In this document: positions 54,487-62,783 of the stretch, one piece after another | Numbering within the stretch: position 1 is the first letter of the stretch | How the letters are laid out: each line of letters opens with the position of its first letter | NCBI RefSeq assembly: GCF_029892485.1 | Contig: NZ_JARXVG010000003.1 | Coordinates: 310,001-374,000 of the forward strand | DNA from: Variovorax boronicumulans | Lineage (GTDB): Bacteria; Pseudomonadota; Gammaproteobacteria; Burkholderiales; Burkholderiaceae_C | DNA: 64,000 nt | Direction of reading: 5' to 3' | The notes under the pieces: model-generated | What the model was told of the DNA's origin: nothing | Seen by the model: the letters and a program-made list of their open reading frames with translations, nothing else | Database searches by the model: none | Program-made: the position numbers and the translations under genes

Positions 54487-55359
54487 ATGCCCACGCTCGA
54501 TCTTGAACTGCTGCGCTCGTTTGCGGCTGTCGTCAGCCTTCACAGCTTTGCGGCGGCCGCCGTCCACCTGGGACGCACGCAGTCGGCCATCACGCAGCAG
54601 ATGCAGCGGCTGGAGGAGCAGATCGGCCATCCGCTCTTCATCAAGCAAGGCCGGCAGAAGCGGCTGACCGAACACGGCGAGCGGCTCCTGAGCTATGCGC
54701 ACCACATGCTCGCGCTCAACGACGAGGCGCTCCGCAGCCTCCGGCAAGGCCAGCTCGAAGGTAACCTGCGCATCGGCGCGCCGCACGACGTGGCCGAGAC
54801 CATGTTGCCGCTGCTGTTGACCGAAGTGGCGCGCACCTCTCCGCTGCTGCAACTGGACATCCACATCGGCCGCAGTCCTTACCTGATGACTTCGCTCAAG
54901 AGTGGCGAGGTCGACATGATCATCTCCAACCGCGCCGACCCGCAGTTCGAAGGCGTGGTGCTGCGCAACTCGCCGACCGTGTGGCTGTGTGCGGCGGGCT
55001 ATGTGCACGACCCGACCAAGCCGGTGCCGCTGATCATGGCGGACGGGCCGAGCATCTTCCGCCGCATCGGGCACGAGGCGCTCGATGCGGCAGGCGTCGC
55101 GTGGACGCCGCGATACACGTCCTCGAGCCTGATCGGCATCAAGGCGGCGCTGAGGGCGGGGCTCGGCGTGACGGCACGCGGCGTGGAGCAGCTCGACGCG
55201 GGCCTGCGCGTGCTGGGCGCGGGCGACGGCATGCCGCGATTGCCCGACCTGGCGTACTACCTGTATGTGCGCAGTCACGTGGTGAACCCGGTCACGCGGC
55301 AGGTGTTCGAGACGCTGAAGAAGCATCTGAGACTTCCGCGCACCGACATGCCGGCCTGA
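54487..55359 (+). CDS. LysR-family regulator of the sulfur cluster
   Basis: The 290-residue regulator has a winged helix (LELLRSFAAVVSLHSFAAAAVHLGRTQSAITQQMQRLEEQIG in parts) and a type 2 periplasmic-like effector domain (LRIGAPHDVAETMLP). It is divergent from the thiol dioxygenase gene with a 106-bp gap. A small palindrome, CACTGTAGTG, lies there at 54417-54426. LysR regulators usually control the divergent neighbour. The coinducer would be a thiol or sulfinate if this holds. An ATG four bases earlier is out of frame. Confidence 0.92.
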   Translation: MPTLDLELLRSFAAVVSLHSFAAAAVHLGRTQSAITQQMQRLEEQIGHPLFIKQGRQKRLTEHGERLLSYAHHMLALNDEALRSLRQGQLEGNLRIGAPHDVAETMLPLLLTEVARTSPLLQLDIHIGRSPYLMTSLKSGEVDMIISNRADPQFEGVVLRNSPTVWLCAAGYVHDPTKPVPLIMADGPSIFRRIGHEALDAAGVAWTPRYTSSSLIGIKAALRAGLGVTARGVEQLDAGLRVLGAGDGMPRLPDLAYYLYVRSHVVNPVTRQVFETLKKHLRLPRTDMPA

Positions 55360-55363
55360 GGCG

Positions 55364-56194
55364 CTAGGTGGCCCAGATGCGGGGAGAACTCGCAGGCAAC
55401 TCCCAAAGCTCGCTTCGCCAGGCCTGCCAAACCTGCCGCAACAACTCCATTGCAGGCTCCACCACAGGCGCCAGCACCCGCAGCACAACCACCTCCGCAT
55501 GCGGGCTCGTCGCACCGGCGCTGTCGAACAAGCCATGCGCATCGAGCAACGAGCGCGCATGTGCAAGCAAGGCTTCGCGTCGCGCCCGTGTCGCCGGCGA
55601 GCCCGACACGAAGAACAGCGATGCGATGCACTTGTGTCCGCCAAAACCCAGCGGACTCTGTAGCAAACGCTGATCCGCCGCATCAATACGCCCTCGCTCC
55701 AGCCACACCCCCGGCACTTCGATGTGCTGCAGATAAGTACCACGCTCGAAGGGCTGGTTCGCATTCGGCAAGCCGAGCGCGGTCACGTCCCATCCGATCA
55801 TCTCGGCGCCCGGTTCGACTTCGATCGTCAGCCGGTTCTCCGCCTGGCATCCGCTGTAGCAGATGGCTTCCAGCGGCAGCCACTCGAGCCGCGCGCCCCT
55901 GGCGAGCCGAATGCGCGTGCGCTGCAGCGCCAGCTCACCTTCGGAACGATAGAAGCGCGAGGCGCCCGGCGTGGTGATCAGTCCGTGGCTGCCATCCGCC
56001 CCTTCGATGTCGATGTCGAGCGTGTCCCCGCCGACCAGCCCGCCGGGTGGATGCACCAGCACGTTGTGGCAGATCGCATCGCCTTCGGGATACAGGCTCT
56101 GCAGGATGCGCAGCGGCCCGTCATGCCGGAAGCGGGCGACGGTGCGGGCGGATTCTTGTTTGTAGTCGAGGTGTAGACGGGCGTGCCAGGGCAT
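55364..56194 (-). CDS. ureD: Urease accessory protein UreD
   Basis: The 276-residue protein has UreD signatures: QSLYPEGDAICHNVLVHPPGG, LITTPGASRFYRSEG, LEWLPLEAICYSGC and ENRLTIEVEPGAEMIGWDV. UreD (UreH) forms a scaffold with UreF and UreG to load nickel into urease. No ureABC genes follow; the next gene is a convergent LysR gene 4 bp away. UreD ends a three-gene unit with a nucleoside deaminase and a solute-binding protein. The rest of the urease cluster lies elsewhere, or the gene has been separated from it. Confidence 0.92.
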   Translation of the reverse strand: MPWHARLHLDYKQESARTVARFRHDGPLRILQSLYPEGDAICHNVLVHPPGGLVGGDTLDIDIEGADGSHGLITTPGASRFYRSEGELALQRTRIRLARGARLEWLPLEAICYSGCQAENRLTIEVEPGAEMIGWDVTALGLPNANQPFERGTYLQHIEVPGVWLERGRIDAADQRLLQSPLGFGGHKCIASLFFVSGSPATRARREALLAHARSLLDAHGLFDSAGATSPHAEVVVLRVLAPVVEPAMELLRQVWQAWRSELWELPASSPRIWAT

Positions 56195-56223
56195 GCGGCG
56201 AGTCTATCCAGCCACGACGCCGG

Positions 56224-56757
56224 TCAGACCTTCCACGCGCCGTCGTGCGCTGCGGCCGATTCGTCCAGCAGCGCCGGCCCGATGCATTCGATGGAATGCG
56301 GCGACGCGCGGAACACGTCGCGGCACGACAGTTGTGCATCGCGCTGGTCCTGCCGTTCGCCGCGGAACACGCGCAGGCGTTCAGCGTCGATGCCGAACAC
56401 CACGCGGCCGATGTTCGACCAGAAGATCGCGCCCGCGCACATCACGCAGGGCTCGCCCGACGCGTAGATGGTCGCTTCGGCGAGCTCTTCGCGCGAGATG
56501 CCGCGACCGGCCAGCGCGCGGATCGCATTCGTCTCGGCGTGGCCGGTGCAGTCGCCCGTCTCGCCCGTGTTGTTGTAGGCCTCGGCCAGCACCTCGCCGG
56601 CGGCCGAGACGATGATCGATCCGAAAGGCCGGTTGCCGCGCCGGCGCGCGAGGTGCGACCAGCCGATGGCCTTGCGAAGGTACCGCCCGTCGCGCTCGTC
56701 GAGCGCGGTTTCTTCGGGGAGCGAGGTGGTGTTGTTGTCTGTGTTGCTGAAGTTCAT
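56224..56757 (-). CDS. Nucleoside/nucleobase deaminase (CDA zinc fold)
   Basis: The 177-residue protein has the zinc site of cytidine-deaminase-fold enzymes: His73 and Glu75 in GHAETNAI, and Cys104 and Cys107 in GEPCVMCAGAI. This resembles the guanine deaminase/tRNA-adenosine deaminase group (GuaD, TadA), which release ammonia from purine or related rings. Its length and long, polar N-terminal tail are unlike TadA. Its start overlaps the upstream receptor stop by four bases. Ammonia release fits the neighbouring ureD. Confidence 0.88.
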   Translation of the reverse strand: MNFSNTDNNTTSLPEETALDERDGRYLRKAIGWSHLARRRGNRPFGSIIVSAAGEVLAEAYNNTGETGDCTGHAETNAIRALAGRGISREELAEATIYASGEPCVMCAGAIFWSNIGRVVFGIDAERLRVFRGERQDQRDAQLSCRDVFRASPHSIECIGPALLDESAAAHDGAWKV

Positions 56758-57797
56758 GCCTTGGTGGAAATCATGCGTTCGTTGCGCGATGGGAGCATCG
56801 AGGTGTTGAAGATGGCGTCAGCCGCGGGCTTGACCTTGAGTCCGAAGACCTCGGCCACCTCGTCGACCTGCTGCTCGAGCGTGAGCTTCCGGATGTCGCC
56901 GAGGCCATGGCTTCGCGTGTCCGCCGCGCCGACATATTGCGCCGTGATGCCCCAGCGTTCAAGCTCGATCTTCTCGTCGAGGATGGGTTCGCGCTGGCGC
57001 ATCGCTGCAATGCTGGGTGCGGGATTGGCAAAGGTCTCGACGATGGCGCGGTTGGTTGCGCGCAGGAAGGCGGCAACCACCCTCGGGTTCTGCGCGATGA
57101 GGTTGCTGCTCGCGAGGATCGCGTTGCCATAGAGGTTGACGCCCGCATCCGCGTATTTGAGCACCGAGAGTTCCTCGGGCTTCATGCGCGAGAAAAGCGA
57201 GATGGCCGAATCGTGGAAGTAGGTGGCGGCATCGACGTCGCCGCGCACCATCACGTTGTCGCGCGCGCTGAAGTCGGTGGTCTGCCACTGGAACGCATCG
57301 GCGCGCATGCCTTGCTTGCGCGCCACCAGCGGCCACGCGCGGCGGGTCGACTCGACCGCCGCGGCCGCGACCTTCTTGCCCTGCAGGCTTTTGAAGTCGC
57401 CGGTCACGCCGCGGTCCTTGCGGCCGATGATCGCGAACGGTGCGCGGTTGTAGTACTGGTACACGGCCTGCACCATCGGCGTGCCGGGGTTCTGCGCATT
57501 GAATTCGACCAGCGAGCTGATGTCGCCCAGGCCCATCTGGTAGACGCCGCTCGCGATGCGCATGATCGAGGCGACCGAGCCTGCACCGGTGTCGATGCTC
57601 ACGTCGAGGCCTTCGTCCTTGTAGTAGCCCTTGGTGTGTGCGAGGAAGAAGGGCGCGGTCTGGCCGTTGATGCGGAAGTCGAGCGTGAATTTGACCGGCG
57701 TGGACTTGCCGGCGGCGCCCTGGGCCATGACGGAAGGTGCGGCGATGGCTGCGGCTGCCGCGGCAGACGTGGCCACGAGAAAGGATCGGCGTTGCAT
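56754..57797 (-). CDS. NMT1/THI5-type ABC transporter solute-binding protein
   Basis: The 347-residue exported receptor has a signal peptide (RRSFLVATSAAAAAAIAAPSVMAQ) and the NMT1/SsuA-like fold: KFTLDFRINGQTAPFFLAHTKGYYKDEGLDVSIDTGAG in parts, GLGDISSLVEFN and GKKVAAAAVEST. Such proteins bind thiamine precursors, nitrogen heterocycles or sulfonates. No permease or ATPase gene is present nearby. GAGG lies before the ATG at 57797. It starts an operon with the deaminase and ureD. It is divergent from the Rieske oxygenase gene, with a shared upstream element. Confidence 0.9.
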   Translation of the reverse strand: MQRRSFLVATSAAAAAAIAAPSVMAQGAAGKSTPVKFTLDFRINGQTAPFFLAHTKGYYKDEGLDVSIDTGAGSVASIMRIASGVYQMGLGDISSLVEFNAQNPGTPMVQAVYQYYNRAPFAIIGRKDRGVTGDFKSLQGKKVAAAAVESTRRAWPLVARKQGMRADAFQWQTTDFSARDNVMVRGDVDAATYFHDSAISLFSRMKPEELSVLKYADAGVNLYGNAILASSNLIAQNPRVVAAFLRATNRAIVETFANPAPSIAAMRQREPILDEKIELERWGITAQYVGAADTRSHGLGDIRKLTLEQQVDEVAEVFGLKVKPAADAIFNTSMLPSRNERMISTKA

Positions 57798-57855
57798 GGT
57801 GGAGCCTCGGAATCGGTGGTCTTGAATCCCTCTGCAAGAAAGCAGAAGGCGCTTC

Positions 57856-58091
57856 AAGAGCAATTTCCGGGCGGCGCACGTTCGTGGTGCGTGCGCTGCT
57901 GAACGCTTCTACTCTTGCAAGGGTTCATGCACGACGCATGCCAAGGGCTTTTGCTCGGGCTTTGCGTGAAAGCGCGTGCGTTGGCAAACGCGGCGAGCCA
58001 CAATCCGGGCGCGCAATTTGCAAGGCAGGTTGCGCAGAGTAGAAGCGTTCAGCCGCGCGATGCCCCACGCATCCGGCAGGAAATTGCTCTT
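57856..58091. promoter_or_regulatory. Mirrored 13-bp elements in the 338-bp divergent promoter region
   Basis: GGAAATTGCTCTT occurs on the plus strand at 58079-58091, 44 bp before the Rieske start codon, and on the minus strand at 57868-57856, 58 bp before the solute-receptor start. Both copies have the same orientation to their gene. A matching element at both ends of a divergent gap suggests shared control by one regulator. The rest of the 338-bp gap (57798-58135) has no recognisable gene. A sigma-54 match was checked and is one base too short. Confidence 0.55.
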
Positions 58092-58135
58092 TCAGGTTCG
58101 TACGTACCCACGCGCAACACAGAAGGAGTCCACGC

Positions 58136-59218
58136 ATGCTCGTTACCCGACAACCCGTCTTCCGCAAGTTCTGGCATGCCGTCATGCCGCTCACCGAACT
58201 GGCCAATGGCCCGAAGCCTTTCCGGCTGCTGGGCGAAGACATCGTTCTCTTCATCGACGCCGATGGCCAACCAGCTGCATTGCGCGACCGCTGCTGCCAC
58301 CGCACCGCGAAGCTCTCCAAGGGCTGGTGCGTCGATGGCGAAGGCAAGGCCTGCCGGCAGGGCGCCCTGCAATGCGGCTACCACGGCTGGACCTACGACC
58401 GCAGCGGGCAGGTGATCCGCATTCCCCAGTACGAAGCCGATCGCAGGATCTCGCCCGAGTACCGCACCACCGCCTATTGCTGCACCGCGCGCCACGGCTA
58501 TGCGTGGGTGGCGCTCGAGGAGCCCATCGCCGACATCCCCGAGATCCCGGAGTTCACCGACCCGGGCTATCGCACGATCTTCCAGTTCTACGAAGAGTGG
58601 CAGACGAGCCCGATGCGCGCACTCGAAAACTCGTTCGACAACTCGCACTTCAGCTTCGTGCACCGCGCCACCTTCGGCGTGGCCGCGAGCCCGAAGCCGA
58701 GCAAGTACGAGCTGGTCGAAAACGAGTCGGGCTTCTACGCGGAGACGGTCATCGAGGCGACGAACCCGGTGAAGTTTCACGCGATCAGCGGCGTGACCGA
58801 TGCGATCACCACGCGCCACATGCGCAACGCCTACTTCCTGCCGTTCTCGCGACGGCTCGACATCGAGTACCCGAGCGGCGTGCGGCACATCATCATCAAC
58901 TGCTTCACGCCGATCGACGACGGGCGCATGCAGCTGTGCCAATGGCTGTTCCGCAACGACACCGAGGCCGACTGCGCGGCGCAGATGCTGATCGACTTCG
59001 ACGCGGAAATCACGCGCGAGGACAAGGACATCCTCGAATCCACCGATCCCGATGCGCTGGTGGATACGCGGCGGCGTGGCGTCGAGTATTCGATGGAGTC
59101 GGACCGGCCCGGCATGCTGATCCGCAAGCACCTGATGCAGCTGCTTGCGAAGCACGGCGAGGCGGAGGTCTACCGCGGCATGAACATCGCGGCGATCCCG
59201 ATCGTCAAGGCCGCCTGA
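58136..59218 (+). CDS. Rieske-type oxygenase, alpha subunit
   Basis: The 360-residue protein has the Rieske [2Fe-2S] site (Cys53-x-His55 and Cys80-x-x-His83 in CGYHGW) and the mononuclear iron site ENSFDNSHFSFVH (Asp168, His171, His176). No reductase gene is nearby. The family includes ring hydroxylases and N- or O-demethylases such as the caffeine demethylases; the neighbouring deaminase and receptor favour a nitrogen heterocycle. This is inferred. AGGAG precedes the ATG. It is divergent from the receptor gene. Confidence 0.9.
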   Translation: MLVTRQPVFRKFWHAVMPLTELANGPKPFRLLGEDIVLFIDADGQPAALRDRCCHRTAKLSKGWCVDGEGKACRQGALQCGYHGWTYDRSGQVIRIPQYEADRRISPEYRTTAYCCTARHGYAWVALEEPIADIPEIPEFTDPGYRTIFQFYEEWQTSPMRALENSFDNSHFSFVHRATFGVAASPKPSKYELVENESGFYAETVIEATNPVKFHAISGVTDAITTRHMRNAYFLPFSRRLDIEYPSGVRHIIINCFTPIDDGRMQLCQWLFRNDTEADCAAQMLIDFDAEITREDKDILESTDPDALVDTRRRGVEYSMESDRPGMLIRKHLMQLLAKHGEAEVYRGMNIAAIPIVKAA

Positions 59219-59230
59219 GCGGCCGCAGCG

Positions 59231-60532
59231 TCAAGCGGGTGCCGTGACGGGATTCGGGCGCGTGCCGCGCGACGGCGCCTGCTCGTAGCGATCCATGCCG
59301 AGCCCGTCGGTGCGGATGTCCGGCCGCTGGCCCATCACCATGTCCGAGATCAGCTTGCCCGAGCCGCAGGCCATGGTCCAGCCCAGCGTGCCGTGGCCGG
59401 TGTTGAGGAACAGGTTCGCGTAGCGCGTGGCGCCGACGATGGGCGTGCTGTCGGGCGTCATCGGGCGCAGGCCCGTCCAGAAGGTGGCGCTCGGCAGGTC
59501 GCCGCCGGGGAACAGATCGCTCACCACTTTTTCGAGCGTGGCGCGGCGGGCAGGGTTCAGGCGCAGGTCGAAGCCGCCGAGCTCGGCCATGCCGCCCACG
59601 CGGATGCGGTTGTCGAAGCGCGTCACGGCCACCTTGTAGGTCTCGTCGAGCACCGTCGATTGCGGCGCGAGCGATTCGTCGACCAGCGGCACGGTGAGCG
59701 AATAGCCCTTCACGGGGTAGACCGGAATGTCGAGGCCCAGCGAGGCGATGGCGGCGCGCGAGTAGCTGCCGAAGGCCATCACGTAGCGGTCGGCCGTGAG
59801 GATCTTGCCGGTGGTGGTGCGCACGCCGGTGATGCGGCCGCCGTCAGTCTCCAGGCCGTCGATGGACTGGCCGAAGCGGAAGTCCACGCCCAGGCTGCGC
59901 GCGATGTCGGCCAGGCCCCGGGTGAAAAGGTGGCAGTCGCCGGTTTCGTCGTTGGGCAGGCGCAGGCCGCCGGTGAGGCGATCGCGCGCGCCGGCCAGCG
60001 CGGGTTCGACGCTGGCGAGCGCGTCGCGGTCGAGCAGTTCGTAGGGCACGCCGCACTCCTCCAGTACCGCGATGTCGCGCTGCACCGCATCGAGCTGTGC
60101 CTGCGTGCGGAACAGCTGCAGCGTGCCGCCGGTGCGGTGCTCATACGCGAGGCCGGTGTCGGCACGCAGCTGCTGCAGGCAGCCGCGGCTGTATTCGGCC
60201 ACGCGCATCATGCGTTCCTTGTTGACCGCATAGCGCTCGGGCGAGCAGTTGCGCAGCATCGCGGCCATCCAGCGCAGCTGGAACAGCGTGCCGTCGGGGC
60301 GGATCGACAACGGTGCATGCTTCTTGAACATCCACTTGATCGCCTTCAGCGGAATGCCCGGCGCGGCCCACGGCGTGGAGTAGCCCGGCGACACCTGCCC
60401 GGCGTTGCCGAAGCTGGTTTCTTCGGCGGGGCCGGACTGCCGGTCGAGCAGGGTCACCTCTGCGCCGGAGCGCGCGAGGTAGTAGGCCGTGGTGGTGCCG
60501 ATCACGCCCCCGCCGAGAACGATGACTTTCAT
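59231..60532 (-). CDS. dadA: D-amino acid dehydrogenase small subunit (DadA)
   Basis: The 433-residue flavoprotein begins [19 protein letters not shown], the FAD-binding GxGxxG site. Other DadA segments are [44 protein letters not shown] and [17 protein letters not shown]. It oxidises D-amino acids such as D-alanine to keto acids on the membrane. It is divergent from an Lrp-type regulator gene, with an inverted repeat in the gap. No alr/dadX gene was found next to it. Confidence 0.93.
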   Translation of the reverse strand: MKVIVLGGGVIGTTTAYYLARSGAEVTLLDRQSGPAEETSFGNAGQVSPGYSTPWAAPGIPLKAIKWMFKKHAPLSIRPDGTLFQLRWMAAMLRNCSPERYAVNKERMMRVAEYSRGCLQQLRADTGLAYEHRTGGTLQLFRTQAQLDAVQRDIAVLEECGVPYELLDRDALASVEPALAGARDRLTGGLRLPNDETGDCHLFTRGLADIARSLGVDFRFGQSIDGLETDGGRITGVRTTTGKILTADRYVMAFGSYSRAAIASLGLDIPVYPVKGYSLTVPLVDESLAPQSTVLDETYKVAVTRFDNRIRVGGMAELGGFDLRLNPARRATLEKVVSDLFPGGDLPSATFWTGLRPMTPDSTPIVGATRYANLFLNTGHGTLGWTMACGSGKLISDMVMGQRPDIRTDGLGMDRYEQAPSRGTRPNPVTAPA

Positions 60533-60537
60533 GGTGT

Positions 60538-60567
60538 ATTTGCTGATTCAGGTGGAATACAGCAAAT
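60538..60567. promoter_or_regulatory. Inverted repeat in the dadA-Lrp promoter region
   Basis: ATTTGCTG (60538-60545) and CAGCAAAT (60560-60567) are perfect 8-bp inverted repeats with a 14-bp spacer, which holds a smaller pair ATTC/GAAT. The site ends 5 bp upstream of the dadA start codon. It is the best candidate for binding by the divergent Lrp/AsnC regulator. Confidence 0.55.
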
Positions 60568-60660
60568 CTAATGGGCACAATGCAGTGGATTCGATTGTTT
60601 TTAAGCGCCAAGCGGTGAAATCCGCTGTCGACAATCGTCCAATGCAGCCCACGGAGTGAA

Positions 60661-61128
60661 ATGCCCGAACTCGACCGAATCGACCGCAAGATCCTCGACC
60701 TGCTGCAGCGCCAGGGCCGTGTTTCCATGACCGAATTGGCCGAACACATCGGCCTCTCTGCCTCGCCCTGCGCCGAGCGCGTCAAGCGCATGGAACGCGA
60801 CGGCGTCATCACCGGGTATCACGCGCGTGTGTCGCCCGAGGCGTTGGGCAAGACGCTGCTGGTGTTCGTGGAGATCAAGCTTTCTGCCAAGTCCGGCGAC
60901 GTGTTCGACAAGGTGAAGCAGGAGCTGCTGCACATGCCCGAGGTGCTCGAATGCCATCTTGTTTCCGGCAGCTTCGACTACCTGGTCAAGGCGCGGTTGA
61001 GCGGCATGAGCGAATACCGGCACCTGCTCGGCGACATCCTCAAGAAGCTGCCGGTGGCGGCCGAATCGCACAGCTATGTGGTGATGGAAGAGATCAAGGA
61101 AACGCTGGTGCTGGCCGTGGACCGCTGA
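60661..61128 (+). CDS. Lrp/AsnC-family regulator, probable DadR
   Basis: This 155-residue protein has a winged helix (LDRIDRKILDLLQRQGRVSMTELAEHIGLS in parts) and an AsnC ligand-binding domain (LVSGSFDYLVKARLSGMSEYRHLLGDILKKL). Regulators at this position often sense D- or L-alanine and activate dadA. The ATG at 60661 is the only good start. The gene is divergent from dadA and may also control itself. Confidence 0.93.
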   Translation: MPELDRIDRKILDLLQRQGRVSMTELAEHIGLSASPCAERVKRMERDGVITGYHARVSPEALGKTLLVFVEIKLSAKSGDVFDKVKQELLHMPEVLECHLVSGSFDYLVKARLSGMSEYRHLLGDILKKLPVAAESHSYVVMEEIKETLVLAVDR

Positions 61129-61189
61129 ACGCCGCCGCTACCATGCCGGCGCAGGGTCTGCATCCTCTTCATTCACCAAGGAAACCGGC

Positions 61190-61588
61190 ATGAGCATTTC
61201 GATCCGCCGCGACGGCACCTCCGGCACGCGCCACATCCTCAAGATCCGCAACCACGAGATTCCCGTCGATGCCTCGCCGGCCGGCGGCGGCAGCGATGCG
61301 GGCCCCGAGCCGCACGATCTGTACGACGCCTCGCTCGCCGCCTGCAAGGCGCTCACGGTGCTGATCTACGCGCGCCGCAAGGGCATTCCGGTGGAAGACA
61401 TCGAGGTGGTGGTCGATCGCGACGACAGCGAGGAGCGCAAGGGCGTCTATCGCTTGAAGTCGGGCCTGCGCCTGACCGGGGACCTGACCGAAGCCCAGCG
61501 CGACGAACTGCTGCGCGTGGCGGGCAAGTGCCCGGTGCACAAGCTCATGACCGAGGTGAAGACCGAGATCGAAACCGGCTGGGCCTGA
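61190..61588 (+). CDS. OsmC-family protein
   Basis: The 132-residue protein fits OsmC/Ohr: the first cysteine in DASLAACKALTVLIYARRKG (near residue 60) and the second in AGKCPVHKLM (near residue 116). These two cysteines reduce organic hydroperoxides in active members. The start ATG at 61190 lies 18 bp downstream of AAGGA, so the ribosome site is not ideal. It is a single gene between the Lrp gene and the lpxO region. Confidence 0.9.
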   Translation: MSISIRRDGTSGTRHILKIRNHEIPVDASPAGGGSDAGPEPHDLYDASLAACKALTVLIYARRKGIPVEDIEVVVDRDDSEERKGVYRLKSGLRLTGDLTEAQRDELLRVAGKCPVHKLMTEVKTEIETGWA

Positions 61589-61833
61589 GTGCTCGAGTTC
61601 AGGAACGTGAGCTCCAACGACCGCAGGGACTGCTTGGCGCTGCTTGGTCAGTCGACCCTCTTGCAGTCGACATGCAGTCGTCGAGAGTGCAGGGCGCGCG
61701 GTCGGCAATGAACAGCTGTCGAATCTCCCAACTAGCCTTCGACCTTCTGTGCGCAGCCTCCACACGCTCGGGATACACCTGAAACCTCCCTCCGGAAACG
61801 GGCAAAGGGCCTGGTCAGGTCCATTTTGGGGCA

Positions 61834-61848
61834 GAGATTTACAATCTC
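61834..61848 (+). promoter_or_regulatory. Promoter-like region upstream of lpxO
   Basis: The 298-bp gap (61589-61886) before lpxO has no recognisable gene; the first part looks like decayed DNA. A 15-bp palindrome, GAGATT-TAC-AATCTC (61834-61848), overlaps a TACAAT -10 box (61840-61845) about 40 bp before the lpxO ATG. This palindrome could be an operator. No clear -35 box was seen. Confidence 0.5.
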
Positions 61849-61886
61849 CGGTTGCCCCCGGCGCCGTCTACAGGACACTTTCAACA

Positions 61887-62783
61887 ATGAAGTGGGTCAT
61901 TCTTGCAATCTTCGCGCTCAGCGCGCTCTACGTTCACTTCCGCGGGCAGGTCCGGCATCGTTTCTTCAGACAACTCTCTGATCACTCGACCTTCCTCGCG
62001 CCGCTGAACGTCTTCATGTACCTTTTCTCGAAGGTGCCGGGCACGCCGTACCTCTCGCCCGCGCAGTTTCCCGAGATGCGCGTGCTCGAAGAGAACTGGG
62101 AAGTCATCCGCGAAGAGGCGCTGGCCATGCGCAACGGCGGCAGCATCAAGGCATCGAGCCAGTTCAACGACGTGGGCTTCAACTCCTTCTTCAAGAGTGG
62201 CTGGAAGCGCTTCTATCTCAAGTGGTACGACGAGGCGCATCCCTCGGCCGCCGTCCTGTGCCCGCGCACGACCGAGCTGCTCAAGGGCATCGGCACCATC
62301 AAGGCCGCGATGTTCGCCGAGCTGCCGCCCGGCAGCCGCCTCGTGCGCCACCGCGACCCCTTTGCCGGTTCGCTGCGCTACCACCTCGGCCTGTGGACGC
62401 CCGGCGTCGAAGGCTGCTACATCGACGTGGACGGCCAGCGCTACCACTGGCGCGACGGCGAAGCCGTGGTGTTCGACGAGACCTTCATCCACTACGCCGA
62501 GAACACCACCGACCACGACCGCGTGATCCTGTTCTGCGACATCGAGCGCCCGCTGAAGTACCGCTGGGCCAGCGCGGTGAACCGCTGGTTCGCCAAGAAC
62601 CTGCTGGCCGCCGCGAGCTCGCCCAACGATGCGGGCGACAAGACGGGCGGCATCAACCGCGCCTTCAAGTACATCTACCAGATCCGCGTGGTCGGCAAGC
62701 GCCTGAAGGCCTGGGACAAGAGGGCCTACTACCTGGTGAAGTGGGCCATCTTCGGCGGCCTCGCTCTCTGGATCTTCTGGTAA
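61887..62783 (+). CDS. lpxO: Lipid A hydroxylase LpxO (aspartyl/asparaginyl beta-hydroxylase fold)
   Basis: The 298-residue membrane enzyme has N-terminal and C-terminal hydrophobic segments and the iron-binding motif of the hydroxylase fold (RHRDPFAG with His and Asp, then DETFIHYAEN with His) plus LRYHLGLWTPG. LpxO adds a hydroxyl to the secondary acyl chain of lipid A using 2-oxoglutarate and oxygen. It ends directly before the convergent LysR stop. Its start at 61887 begins MKWVILAIF. Confidence 0.93.
   Translation: MKWVILAIFALSALYVHFRGQVRHRFFRQLSDHSTFLAPLNVFMYLFSKVPGTPYLSPAQFPEMRVLEENWEVIREEALAMRNGGSIKASSQFNDVGFNSFFKSGWKRFYLKWYDEAHPSAAVLCPRTTELLKGIGTIKAAMFAELPPGSRLVRHRDPFAGSLRYHLGLWTPGVEGCYIDVDGQRYHWRDGEAVVFDETFIHYAENTTDHDRVILFCDIERPLKYRWASAVNRWFAKNLLAAASSPNDAGDKTGGINRAFKYIYQIRVVGKRLKAWDKRAYYLVKWAIFGGLALWIFW

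Noticed and set aside
58072..58091. Possible sigma-54 promoter before the Rieske gene
   Set aside because: The GG-to-GC spacing is 11 instead of 12 bases, and the mirrored copy lacks the GG element. It was kept only as a shared unknown site.
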